Assembly (NCBI GenBank): GCA_037969115.1
Contig: JBBKWQ010000027.1
Span: 1 to 51,706 of the forward strand
DNA length: 51,706 nt
Source: JBBKWQ01 sp037969115
GTDB taxonomy: Bacteria > Actinomycetota > Acidimicrobiia > Acidimicrobiales > Ilumatobacteraceae
Direction: 5' to 3'
Part shown: piece by piece, positions 15,516 through 24,090 of the stretch
Position numbering within the stretch: position 1 is the first letter of the stretch
Layout of the letters: the number at the start of each line of letters is the position of its first letter
The notes under the pieces: generated by a model
The model's input: only the letters and a program-made list of their open reading frames with translations
Database searches by the model: none
Told to the model about the DNA's origin: nothing
Translations under genes and position numbers: made by a program

Positions 15516-16088
15516 ATGTCCACCCCGTCGACCGCCTCCCGTCGTGCCGCGGCCCTCCCGCCGCAACAGCGACGCGAAGCGATCATCGACGCGGTACGAC
15601 CGCTGCTGCTCGAACAGGGCGAGGGCGTCACGATTCGTCAGATCGCGGCCGCGGCAGGCGTCGCAGAAGGCACGATCTTCGGCGTCTTCGCCGACAAGGA
15701 CGAACTCCTCGGGGCGACGCTCGAGGCCGCGCTCGACATCGAACCCTTCGAGCGTGCGATGGCTGCGATCGACCAGAGCATGCCATTCGAACAGCGGCTC
15801 ATCTCGGCCGCCACCTTGATCCAGGCGAGGGTCGTCGACGTGTGGCAGCTCCTGTCGAGCGTCGGTCCGAGACAGCGTGAGCGGTTGTCGCGACCGATGA
15901 TCGAGAGCGCCGCGCTGGTCGAGTTGTTGTCGGTCGAGCCCCATCGATTCCGGGTCGACGCAAGCACCGCGGCGCGCACGTTGAGGGCACTGTCGTTGTC
16001 GCTCACCCACCCCATGCTCACCACGGAGCCCGCGTCGCCAACCGACATCGTCGACCTGTTCCTGCGTGGTGTCGGAGCTCCGTCGTGA
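15516..16088 (+). CDS. TetR family regulator of the adjacent ABC exporter
   Basis: A 190-residue TetR protein. The helix-turn-helix is at residues about 20-65: AIIDAVRPLLLEQGEGVTIRQIAAAAGVAEGTIFGVFADKDELL. The C-terminal domain would bind an unknown ligand. The ATG at 15516 is preceded by TACCCT at leaderless spacing; an upstream in-frame GTG at 15483 lies inside the operator palindrome and is rejected. The stop overlaps the GTG start of the first ABC subunit (GTGA), so the regulator and exporter are translationally coupled. The palindrome at 15480-15501 is the probable autoregulatory site. A ligand exported by the ABC pair is the likely inducer. Confidence 0.88.
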   Translation: MSTPSTASRRAAALPPQQRREAIIDAVRPLLLEQGEGVTIRQIAAAAGVAEGTIFGVFADKDELLGATLEAALDIEPFERAMAAIDQSMPFEQRLISAATLIQARVVDVWQLLSSVGPRQRERLSRPMIESAALVELLSVEPHRFRVDASTAARTLRALSLSLTHPMLTTEPASPTDIVDLFLRGVGAPS

Positions 16089-17821
16089 GCCTGCGTCGGC
16101 TGCTGTCGTCGCATCTCGGGCCGTACCGCAAAACCCTGTATGTCGCGCTCGCGTTGCAGACGGTGCAGACGTTCGCCTCGCTCACGCTGCCGACGCTGAA
16201 CGCCGACATCATCGACAAAGGCGTGCTCCGTGGTGACAACGGATACATCGTGCGCATCGGCGGGATCATGGTGGCATTCACCGTCGTGCAGATCGTCTTC
16301 ACGATCGCGGCGGTCTGGTTCGGCGCCCGCGCTGCAATGGGTTTCGGGCGCGACGTTCGGCGCGACCTGTTCCACCAGGTGACCAGCTATTCGGCGCGTG
16401 AGGTCGGTCGTTTCGGCGCCCCGTCGTTGATCACCCGGATCACCAACGACGTCCAGCAGGTCCAGATGCTCGTCGTACTCGGAACCACCATGATGATCGC
16501 TGCTCCGATCACCCTGGTCGTCGGTGTCATCATGGCGGTCCGTGAAGACATCGGGCTTTCGGTGATCTTGGTCGTGAGTATGCCCGCGGCTGTCATCATC
16601 CTGGGGTCGGTGGTGTCCCGAATGGTGCCCGCCTTCCAAGTGATGCAGCTCCGCGTCGATCGGTTGAACGGCGTGCTGCGTGAGCAGATCACCGGCATCC
16701 GAGTCGTGCGAGCATTCGTGCGCGAGCCCGAGGAGCGCGCTCGGTTCGCGAAGGCCAACGACGAACTCACCGCCACGTCGCTCCGAACGGGCAGGCTGAT
16801 GGCGTCGATGTTCCCATCGGTCGGGTTGATCGTCAACGTGTCGGGCATCGCCGTGTTGTGGCTCGGAGCGAACCGGATCTCGAACGGGCAGATGGAGCTC
16901 GGCTCCGTCGTCGCGTACCTCGGTTATCTCGTCCAGGTGCTCATCGCCGTGGTGATGGCCACGTTCATGGTGTCGATGATTCCTCGTGCAGCCGTTGCGG
17001 CCGAACGCATTGCCGAAGTACTCGATCGTCCGAGTTCGGTCGTCGCTGCCGCCAACCCGGTCACGTCGGTCAGCGAGCACGGCACTCTCGAGTTCCGCGA
17101 TGTGACGTTCCGCTACCAGGGTGCCGAACAGCCGGTCCTCCACAACATCTCGTTCCGCGTCGAGGCGGGTCAGACGGCAGCGATCATCGGTAGCACCGGC
17201 TCGGGCAAGACCACGATCGTCAACCTGGTTCCTCGACTGTTCGACGCCACCACGGGCACCGTGCTGGTCGACGGTGTCGACGTCCGGGACCTCGATCCCG
17301 ACCTGTTGTGGAGCAAGGTCGGGTACGTGCCTCAGAAGCCGTATCTCTTCTCCGGCACCGTCGCCTCGAACCTCCGCTTCGGCCGCCCCGACGCATCCGA
17401 CGCCGAGCTGTGGCAGGCGCTCGAGATCGCACAGGCGTCCGGGTTCGTCCAGGCCATGCCCGACGGCATCGACAGCACGATCGCCCAAGGAGGGAGCAAC
17501 GTATCGGGCGGCCAGCGCCAGTGCCTGTCGATCGCCCGGGCGCTCGTGGTACGTCCTGAGATCTTCGTGTTCGACGACTCGTTCTCGGCTCTCGACCTGG
17601 CAACCGATGCGCGGCTCAGGGCAGCCCTGCGGCCGCACACGTCCGACGCCGCGATCCTGGTCGTCGCACAGCGGGTGTCGACCATCCGGGGGGCCGACCA
17701 GATCCTCGTGGTCGAGGACGGCGAGATCGTGGGTCGCGGCCGTCACGACGAGCTGATCGCGGGTTGCCCCACCTACGCCGAGATCGTCGAATCGCAGGCC
17801 GGCAAGGGAGCGGTGGCATGA
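16085..17821 (+). CDS. ABC exporter subunit with degenerate nucleotide site (heterodimer partner A)
   Basis: A 578-residue half-transporter with an N-terminal six-helix membrane domain (residues about 1-310) and a C-terminal ATPase. Walker A GSTGSGKTT is near residue 369, the signature NVSGGQRQ is canonical near 472, and Walker B is VFDDS near 496. Here Asp replaces the catalytic Glu, and the switch His is Gln (VVAQRVSTI) near 525. These two replacements are the hallmark of the non-hydrolytic subunit in heterodimeric exporters such as TM287/288. It overlaps the TetR gene by 4 bases and the partner gene by 4 bases, so all three are co-translated. The substrate is unknown; multidrug or lipid export is plausible. 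Confidence 0.92.
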   Translation: MSLRRLLSSHLGPYRKTLYVALALQTVQTFASLTLPTLNADIIDKGVLRGDNGYIVRIGGIMVAFTVVQIVFTIAAVWFGARAAMGFGRDVRRDLFHQVTSYSAREVGRFGAPSLITRITNDVQQVQMLVVLGTTMMIAAPITLVVGVIMAVREDIGLSVILVVSMPAAVIILGSVVSRMVPAFQVMQLRVDRLNGVLREQITGIRVVRAFVREPEERARFAKANDELTATSLRTGRLMASMFPSVGLIVNVSGIAVLWLGANRISNGQMELGSVVAYLGYLVQVLIAVVMATFMVSMIPRAAVAAERIAEVLDRPSSVVAAANPVTSVSEHGTLEFRDVTFRYQGAEQPVLHNISFRVEAGQTAAIIGSTGSGKTTIVNLVPRLFDATTGTVLVDGVDVRDLDPDLLWSKVGYVPQKPYLFSGTVASNLRFGRPDASDAELWQALEIAQASGFVQAMPDGIDSTIAQGGSNVSGGQRQCLSIARALVVRPEIFVFDDSFSALDLATDARLRAALRPHTSDAAILVVAQRVSTIRGADQILVVEDGEIVGRGRHDELIAGCPTYAEIVESQAGKGAVA

Positions 17822-19731
17822 CCGACGTCAACGGTGGGCGCCCGTCGACGAACGGCAGCGCTTCGAGCAATCATGCCGATGACGAGCGTGAGGTGATCGC
17901 CACGACCGGCACCCAGGCGCGCCGGTCGAGCTTCGGTCCCGGGGGCGGGGCCGGGATGCCGGTCGAGCACAGCGACAATTTCGGCGCGACGTTGCGGCGG
18001 CTCGGGACGATTCTCGGCGAGGAGAAATCTCACCTCGTTGCCGTGCTGTTGCTCACGGTGAGCAGCGTCGCATTGGTGGTGGTGGGGCCGTACCTGCTGG
18101 GCCAGGCGACCGACATCATCGTGAGTGGCGTCACGAGCGACGGTGGCATCGACTTCGGTGCCTTGCACCGCAAACTGATCTTCATCGGTGCGCTGTATCT
18201 GGCTTCGTGGGCGTTGGCATACTCGCAGGCGTACATCCTGGCCGGCGTCGTGCAGCGGTCGATGTACGCGTTGCGCGAGTCGATCGAGAACAAGATCAAC
18301 CGATTGCCGCTCAGCTACATCGACCGGCAATCGCGCGGCGATCTGCTGAGCCGGGTCACCAACGACATCGACAATCTCGCCCAGAGTCTTCAGCAGACGG
18401 TGAGCCAGATCGTCACGTCGTTGCTCACCCTCATCGGGGTGGCGGTGATGATGTTCATCATCTCGCCGCTGATGGCCCTGATCGCGATGGTCACGGTGCC
18501 GATTTCGGTGCTGCTGATCAAGTTCATCGGCGGTAGGGCCCGGCCGCGTTTCGTGTCGCAGTGGCGTTACACCGGAGCCGTGAACGGGCAGGCCGAGGAG
18601 GTGTTCACCGGTCACGCCATCGTGAAGAGCTTCGGGCGCCAGCGTGAGGCCGAGGAGCGGTTCCGGTCCGACAACGACCAGTTGTACGAGTCGAGCTTCC
18701 GCGCCCAGTTCGTGTCGAGCCTGATCCAGCCATCGATGCTGTTCATGGGCAACATCCAGTACATCCTCATCGCTGTCGTCGGTGGTCTGAGGATCTCGGC
18801 CGGCGCCATCAGCATCGGTGACATGCAGGCACTCATCCAGTACGCCCGCCAGTTCTCCGAACCGCTCGGCCGTCTCGCCTCGATGGCGACCACCTTCCAG
18901 TCGGGCATCGCCTCGCTCGAGCGAGTGCTCGAGCTCCTCGATGCCGACGAGCAGACGCAGGAGCAGGCCGACACCATCGATCCCGCTCCCGTGAAGGGAC
19001 GCATCGTGTTCGACGACGTCTACTTCTCGTACGACAACGGCGCGCCGCTGATCGAGGGGCTGAGCGTCACCGCCGAGCCCGGCCAGACCGTTGCGATCGT
19101 GGGACCGACGGGCGCGGGCAAGACCACGCTGGTGAATCTGATCATGCGGTTCTACGATCTCGATTCCGGTTCGATCAGCCTCGACGGCCGCGACATCTCG
19201 ACGTTCCCACGTCGCGAACTCCGATCGAAGGTCGGCATGGTGCTTCAGGACACTTGGCTGTTCGGCGGCACCATCCGGGAAAACCTTCGATACGGCAACC
19301 CTGACGCCACCGACGAGCAGATCTACGAGGCAGCCCGGGTCACCTACGTCGACCGATTCGTGCACTCGCTGCCTGATGGATACGACACGATGATCAACGA
19401 AGAGGGCGACAACATCAGTGCCGGTGAGAAGCAGCTCATCACGATCGCCCGGGCCTTCCTGGCCGATCCGTCGATCCTGATTCTCGACGAGGCCACGAGC
19501 TCGGTCGACACCCGCACCGAGGTACTGATCCAGGAGGCGATGAACGCGTTGCGGTCGCAGCGCACGAGCTTCGTGATCGCTCACCGGCTGTCGACGATCC
19601 GTGGAGCCGACGTGATCCTGGTGATGGAGGACGGCCAGATCGTCGAACAGGGCAATCACGACACACTGCTCGACCACGACGGCCCGTACGCCCGCCTCTA
19701 CAACGCCCAGTTCGCCGGCGAACTCACCTGA
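17818..19731 (+). CDS. ABC exporter subunit with the catalytic Walker B (heterodimer partner B)
   Basis: A 637-residue half-transporter. A roughly 55-residue hydrophilic N-terminal extension precedes six transmembrane helices (about 75-370) and the ATPase domain. Walker A GPTGAGKTT is near residue 429. Walker B ILILDEATS near 553 has the catalytic Glu, and the switch FVIAHRLST near 585 has the His. Its signature NISAGEKQ near 532 deviates from LSGGQ. This complements partner A: in the dimer one site has all canonical residues and the other is degenerate on both faces. ATG 17818 overlaps the upstream stop (ATGA); a longer open frame upstream would overlap the partner gene and is rejected. Confidence 0.92.
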   Translation: MTDVNGGRPSTNGSASSNHADDEREVIATTGTQARRSSFGPGGGAGMPVEHSDNFGATLRRLGTILGEEKSHLVAVLLLTVSSVALVVVGPYLLGQATDIIVSGVTSDGGIDFGALHRKLIFIGALYLASWALAYSQAYILAGVVQRSMYALRESIENKINRLPLSYIDRQSRGDLLSRVTNDIDNLAQSLQQTVSQIVTSLLTLIGVAVMMFIISPLMALIAMVTVPISVLLIKFIGGRARPRFVSQWRYTGAVNGQAEEVFTGHAIVKSFGRQREAEERFRSDNDQLYESSFRAQFVSSLIQPSMLFMGNIQYILIAVVGGLRISAGAISIGDMQALIQYARQFSEPLGRLASMATTFQSGIASLERVLELLDADEQTQEQADTIDPAPVKGRIVFDDVYFSYDNGAPLIEGLSVTAEPGQTVAIVGPTGAGKTTLVNLIMRFYDLDSGSISLDGRDISTFPRRELRSKVGMVLQDTWLFGGTIRENLRYGNPDATDEQIYEAARVTYVDRFVHSLPDGYDTMINEEGDNISAGEKQLITIARAFLADPSILILDEATSSVDTRTEVLIQEAMNALRSQRTSFVIAHRLSTIRGADVILVMEDGQIVEQGNHDTLLDHDGPYARLYNAQFAGELT

Positions 19732-19743
19732 TGACGAGCTCGG

Positions 19744-20562
19744 TCAGACGAGGTAGTGACGGACGGCGAGGCGTTCGGCGCTGTCGTCGCCGGGGACGGG
19801 GAGCTGGCACACCACTGTCAGGCTCGGCCATTCGACCGGGGCCATCTGTTGGTACTCGAACGTGAGCACACCGGCCGCCGGATGGTTGAACCGGCGAAGG
19901 CGTGTCTCGAACTGCGCAACGTCGTGCTCGGGCCACCACGTCGCGAACTCGTCGCTGGCGGCGGTGAGCTTGGCGACCAGTTCGGCGAGGTCGTCGTCGC
20001 CTCGCAACGTCGCAGTGCCGGCCCGGAACTCGGCGAGCGCCTGACGTGCGTGGATGTCCCAATCGACGATCAGCTGCTTGGCGAACGGGTCCGCGAACAG
20101 CACCCACAGCAGGTTGCGCTCGATGCCGGCAAGCTCGACGATGCCCGGGTACAGGCGCTGTTGGGCCGTGTTCCATGCGAGGAACTCCCAACGGGGTCCG
20201 AGCACATAGGCGGGCGCCGGCAGCATCGACTCGATCAGTCTGACGAGCGCACTCGGCGCTTCGGACGGCGCCACGACAGGGGTCGACGTCGACTGCGAGA
20301 TCGCGAGCAGGTGCTCCTGGCCGGCGTCGTCGAGGCGTAGCGCGCGTCCGATCGCCGACAACACATCGGGCGATGCGTTGATGCGGCGCCCCTGCTCGAG
20401 CCACGTGTACCAGGTGACCGAGACGCCTGCGAGCAGCGCAACCTCCTCCCGACGCAGTCCTGGCGTGCGCCTGCCTCGCCCGCGCGGGAGACCGACCTGT
20501 TCTGGCTGCACCGACTCGCGACGAGCACGGAGAAACTCGGCGAGTTCGGCTCGATGGTCCAT
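19744..20562 (-). CDS. Helix-turn-helix (XRE/MmyB-type) transcriptional regulator
   Basis: A 272-residue regulator. The N-terminal HTH, with RRTPGLRREEVALLAGVSVTWYTWLEQGRRINASPDVLSAIGRALRL at residues about 30-80, is the signature of the MmyB-like group. The C-terminal part is a PAS-like ligand-binding domain (LGPRWEFLAWNTAQQRLYPG, then NLLWVLFADP, and ending in HPAAGVLTFEYQQMAPVEWPSLTVVCQLP). Members of this group are thought to bind fatty-acid-like ligands. The start is ATG 20562, where MDHRAELAEFLRARR begins the conserved helix; a longer upstream frame reads unrelated sequence. The gene is convergent with the ABC exporter gene, 12 bases away, and its target is not evident. Confidence 0.85.
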   Translation of the reverse strand: MDHRAELAEFLRARRESVQPEQVGLPRGRGRRTPGLRREEVALLAGVSVTWYTWLEQGRRINASPDVLSAIGRALRLDDAGQEHLLAISQSTSTPVVAPSEAPSALVRLIESMLPAPAYVLGPRWEFLAWNTAQQRLYPGIVELAGIERNLLWVLFADPFAKQLIVDWDIHARQALAEFRAGTATLRGDDDLAELVAKLTAASDEFATWWPEHDVAQFETRLRRFNHPAAGVLTFEYQQMAPVEWPSLTVVCQLPVPGDDSAERLAVRHYLV

Positions 20563-20611
20563 CACGGCCAGTCGATCACATCGCTCACCGCCGGGCCAGG
20601 TACCCCCAGCA

Positions 20612-22906
20612 CTAGCCGGCGAAGGCGCGGCACGGCTGACCGCGCAGCGCACCGCACTCGGGGTAGGCAGCGGGCACATCGATGCCGCGCACGATCGGGA
20701 GCACGAGGCGTGACGGATTCACCGAGTCGTGCGCGATCGTCACTTCTTCGCCGTCGGTGATCGTGTCGAAGACCCATACCGGACGGTTGCCTCCAGGCGC
20801 GTCGACCGACAGGCGGATCCGCGAACCCGATCGGAAGGCGTGGGCGAACGGGAACAGCTCGACGCGGACCAGTTCGAAATCGAGATCGTTCAGCGGCGCC
20901 GAGTCGGCTTCGAAGTGTGTTTGGACCGGGCGGAGCTCGGTGGACGCGTCCTCGTCGAGCGCACGTTGCGAGGCGCGCAGCCAGCCGCTCTGGACATACA
21001 TCTCCTGCCCGTCGGGACGAACCTCACTGATCGTGACTTCGAGATCGGTGTCGCCGAGATTCGACTGGAGATAGAGATCGACCGAGCCGGATCCGATCAC
21101 CACCGTGTCGTCGCCGAGCGGCGAGGTGATGAACGTCGCAGCGGTGCCCGGCGCAGGCTCCTGCCAGTCGTAGGCGACATCGACGCTCCAGATGTTGCCG
21201 GTCGAATCGTCGAAGAACCTCGCCGGGATGCCGTCCGGCACGGCGAGGTAGCGCGTGTCGGCGACATCGGCGGTCGACTCATCGGCCGACAGTGCACCGT
21301 CGACGTCGAGATACCAGATCCCCGTCTCGGCCTCGGGAATCGGCCAGGCATCGAACGACTCGACCCACCGTGGTTGTGGCGTGCGGGCTGCGGTACCGTC
21401 CGCTGCGCCTTCCTCGAACAACACCTGGATCGGCGGCTCCGACTCGAAAGCTGCGAGCGCCTCCTCGTACGACATCCCGGTGAACCGATCGGCGGGAAGC
21501 GACACGTCAGTCGTCCCGAAGATGCCGTCGGCGAGGACCGGAGCCACGTCCCGAGCGGCATCGAGTGACGGCGTGCGCTTGGCGACGTACAAGTCGAGGA
21601 ACTCGACGAGGCGCGGCAGCACGCCCGGTCCGATCGACTCGGTGTGAAGTCCGTTCACGAGTGATGCGTAGAGATGGTCGGTGCCGGTGAACTGATCGAG
21701 CATCGTCGCGAAGTGACCACCCGTCTGCTCGTCCTGCCATGCCCCGGCGACGAAGGTGGGCACCTCGATCTGGCCGACGAACAGGCGCGGTGCGAGTTCC
21801 GCGGCAGTATCGGCACTCCAGAACGGGTTGGCCTCGATCTCGGCGAGCAGATCCGGGTTCTGGCCTCGGAGCAGTTGATTGGTTGCGCATTCCTCGTCGC
21901 CGTCAGCGATGCGTACCGCGGCCCACTCCTGTCCTTCGGCCTGAGCCTGCTCCAACCGTTCTTCGGTCCAGGGCACGGCGAAACCGGTGTTCAACATGCC
22001 ACCCGGGTACAACGTGGCGTTGTACGAATCGTCGAGCACGCTGAGCGGTGTGATGGCAACGAGGTTCGGCGGTTGGGTCTGTGCGACGAAGAGCTGGCTG
22101 ATGCCGGGATACGAGATGCCGACCATGCCGACTTGGTTGTCGAGCACCCATGGCTGCGCCGCGACGGCTTCGACGACGTCATACCCGTCGAGGCTCTGCG
22201 AATACTCGAAGTAGCGGAACGAGCCACCGGAGCAGCCGGTGCCGCGAATGTTCACGCCGACGTAGGCGTACCCGAGGGTGGTGAAGAGGGTGGAGAACCC
22301 GGCCGAGTCCGGGTTGCTGGGTTCGTACCCGGAGTACTCGACCACGGTGGGGTAGGGGCCGTCCTCGATCGGCCCGGGCAACCATACGGTTGCGCCGAGC
22401 GTCGTACCGTCGCGCGTGATGATGTAGCCGAATCCGGGTGCTTCCAGCCGCTGCTCGGCGAAGAAGGCCGGGTCCGGATGGTCGCCGCGGTCGAACGTGG
22501 TGACCGGCTCGGTGGTGGTGGTCTCGTCGCGGACGGTGTACGTGGCGCCGCCGTCGAGGTGACGGAACAGCAGGGCCCCTTGGTCGTCGACCCGTCCGGT
22601 TGCGGCCTCCTGGAGCCCGGCATCGACCAGCACCAGCTCGGAGCCCGGCTCGGCCCCCGTCACCGTGATCTGCTCGGTGCCGGGCGAAGGCGTGAATGCA
22701 GCCGGGGCCAGCTCGGGCTCGCTCGGCGTGGTCGTGTCGACCACGTCGGTGATCGGCGTGGTCGGGTCTGGCGCGACGGTGTCGTCGCTCGACGCGGTGG
22801 TCTCGACAGCAACAGCGGCCGTCGAGTCGGCCTCGTCGCTGCCACCCGAGCACGATGCGGCGAGCAGCCCGGCGACGATGAGCGGAACGGCAAGACGACT
22901 TCGCAT
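20612..22906 (-). CDS. Secreted CocE/NonD family hydrolase, lipoprotein
   Basis: A 764-residue serine hydrolase of the X-Pro dipeptidyl-peptidase/cocaine-esterase family. A lipoprotein signal (MRSRLAVPLIVAGLLAASC) is followed by a Thr/Ser/Asp-rich linker to about residue 60. The alpha/beta-hydrolase domain contains GVNIRGTGCSGGSF, the nucleophile elbow VGMVGISYPGISQL near residue 265, and later conserved His/Asp positions. The C-terminal jelly-roll domain ends with RIRLSVDAPGGNRPVWVFDT. It probably acts on peptides or esters at the outer face of the membrane. ATG 22906 has CACAAT 6 nt upstream (leaderless). Homologous sequence is absent upstream, where the frame reads antisense to the peptidase gene. 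Confidence 0.85.
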   Translation of the reverse strand: MRSRLAVPLIVAGLLAASCSGGSDEADSTAAVAVETTASSDDTVAPDPTTPITDVVDTTTPSEPELAPAAFTPSPGTEQITVTGAEPGSELVLVDAGLQEAATGRVDDQGALLFRHLDGGATYTVRDETTTTEPVTTFDRGDHPDPAFFAEQRLEAPGFGYIITRDGTTLGATVWLPGPIEDGPYPTVVEYSGYEPSNPDSAGFSTLFTTLGYAYVGVNIRGTGCSGGSFRYFEYSQSLDGYDVVEAVAAQPWVLDNQVGMVGISYPGISQLFVAQTQPPNLVAITPLSVLDDSYNATLYPGGMLNTGFAVPWTEERLEQAQAEGQEWAAVRIADGDEECATNQLLRGQNPDLLAEIEANPFWSADTAAELAPRLFVGQIEVPTFVAGAWQDEQTGGHFATMLDQFTGTDHLYASLVNGLHTESIGPGVLPRLVEFLDLYVAKRTPSLDAARDVAPVLADGIFGTTDVSLPADRFTGMSYEEALAAFESEPPIQVLFEEGAADGTAARTPQPRWVESFDAWPIPEAETGIWYLDVDGALSADESTADVADTRYLAVPDGIPARFFDDSTGNIWSVDVAYDWQEPAPGTAATFITSPLGDDTVVIGSGSVDLYLQSNLGDTDLEVTISEVRPDGQEMYVQSGWLRASQRALDEDASTELRPVQTHFEADSAPLNDLDFELVRVELFPFAHAFRSGSRIRLSVDAPGGNRPVWVFDTITDGEEVTIAHDSVNPSRLVLPIVRGIDVPAAYPECGALRGQPCRAFAG

Positions 22907-22912
22907 CGGGTC

Positions 22913-22918
22913 ATTGTG
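22913..22918 (-). promoter_or_regulatory. Leaderless -10 box, CocE-type hydrolase
   Basis: CACAAT on the minus strand, 6 nt before the ATG at 22906. Confidence 0.4.
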
Positions 22919-22957
22919 ACAGCGCCACGCGGTGGATGGGGAATGCAGCGTCGTTGC

Positions 22958-22963
22958 TACCGT
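22958..22963 (+). promoter_or_regulatory. Leaderless -10 box, M20 peptidase
   Basis: TACCGT, 6 nt before the GTG at 22970. It decides the start of the peptidase. Confidence 0.5.
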
Positions 22964-22969
22964 GACGAC

Positions 22970-24058
22970 GTGGCCTCCCTCGACATCCTGCTCGCCGACC
23001 TGGAACGACTGGTGAGCGTCGAGTCGCCGTCGCAGGACGTCGAAGCGCTGGAGCGGTCCGCAATGAATCTTGCCGCGCTCATGCGCGACCGCCTCGGACA
23101 CGCAGGTGTGCTCGTCGACGGGCCCGACGGTCCACATGTGCACTGGTCGGGCGGCGGTGAGCCGTCGGTCTTGATCCTCGGTCATCACGACACGGTGTTC
23201 CCGCTGGGCACGCTCGCACAGCGTCCGTTCGACGTCACCGAGGGGAAGGTCACCGGCCCCGGCGTGTTCGACATGAAGGGCGGGATCGTGCAGGCAATTC
23301 ATGCCGTGGCCGCGCTCGACGACGCTTCGGCGATCGAGATGCTGTTCTCGTCCGATGAAGAGGTCGGGTCACTCACGTCGCGAGCCCTCATCGAAGAACG
23401 CGCCACAGCGTGCGGCAACGTGCTCGTGCTCGAACCGAGCGCCGACGGTGGTGCCGTGAAGACCGGACGCAAAGGCACCGGCACGTTCGACATTGTCATC
23501 ACGGGTCGGGCGTCGCATGCCGGACTCGACCCCGAGAAGGGCATCAACTCGCTCGTCGAGGCAGCGCATCAGGTGTTGGCCATCTCTCAGTTCGGTCGTC
23601 CCGACCTGGGAACCACCGTCACGCCCACCGTCGCCCATGCCGGTACGGCCGACAACGTCGTACCCGCCGAGGCTCGGCTGCGCGTCGACGTTCGCGTCAC
23701 CAGCAGCGACGAGAAGCAACGCGTCGAGGCGTTGATGGCGGCGCTGTCGCCGATCGACCCCGGCGCCGCCGTCGTCGCACAGGGCGGTATCACGCGCCCG
23801 CCCATGCCGGAATCTGCTTCGGCCACGTTGTTCCCGCTCGTACAGGCTGTCGATCCGACGATCGCCGGCGTTGCGGTCGGCGGCGGGAGTGATGGCAACT
23901 TCACGGCCGCGATCGGTGTCCCCACGCTCGACGGGCTCGGGGCGGTCGGCGGCGGCGCTCATGCAGACCACGAGTTCGTCGTCGCCGAGACGATGCCAGG
24001 ACGGGTCGACCTGCTCGTCGGAATCTTGCGTCAGCTCGTCCCAGGAGCCGTGCGGTGA
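22970..24058 (+). CDS. M20 family metallopeptidase (glutamate carboxypeptidase-like)
   Basis: A 362-residue di-zinc peptidase. Metal and catalytic residues are visible: LGHHDTVFPLG (His ligand and Asp), GVFDMKGG (bridging Asp), SSDEEVGS (catalytic Glu and Glu ligand), LEPSADGG and, near the C-terminus, GGGAHADHEFV (His ligand). The dimerisation lid includes GRASHAGLDPEKGINS. It resembles CPG2-type carboxypeptidases that remove C-terminal residues or cleave acylated amino acids. There is no signal peptide, so it is cytosolic. The GTG start is set by a leaderless promoter and by the N-terminal helix ASLDILLADLERLVSVESPS; the longer open frame upstream is antisense to the hydrolase gene. Confidence 0.88.
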   Translation: MASLDILLADLERLVSVESPSQDVEALERSAMNLAALMRDRLGHAGVLVDGPDGPHVHWSGGGEPSVLILGHHDTVFPLGTLAQRPFDVTEGKVTGPGVFDMKGGIVQAIHAVAALDDASAIEMLFSSDEEVGSLTSRALIEERATACGNVLVLEPSADGGAVKTGRKGTGTFDIVITGRASHAGLDPEKGINSLVEAAHQVLAISQFGRPDLGTTVTPTVAHAGTADNVVPAEARLRVDVRVTSSDEKQRVEALMAALSPIDPGAAVVAQGGITRPPMPESASATLFPLVQAVDPTIAGVAVGGGSDGNFTAAIGVPTLDGLGAVGGGAHADHEFVVAETMPGRVDLLVGILRQLVPGAVR

Positions 24059-24078
24059 GCCGCGTCTGCGCTGGTGAC

Positions 24079-24084
24079 TAGGTT
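24079..24084 (+). promoter_or_regulatory. Leaderless -10 box, AhpD-like gene
   Basis: TAGGTT, 6 nt before the ATG at 24091. It shows that the gene has its own promoter. Confidence 0.5.
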
Positions 24085-24090
24085 GAGGAC

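Noticed and set aside
15638..17746. Long minus-strand open frame (702 codons) opposite tetR and the first ABC gene
   Set aside because: The product is rich in His, Asp and Arg with no motif, and it is antisense to a clearly conserved gene. It is a GC-rich shadow frame.
17773..19677. Minus-strand open frame (634 codons) opposite the second ABC gene
   Set aside because: Same shadow pattern; the plus strand carries all ATPase motifs.
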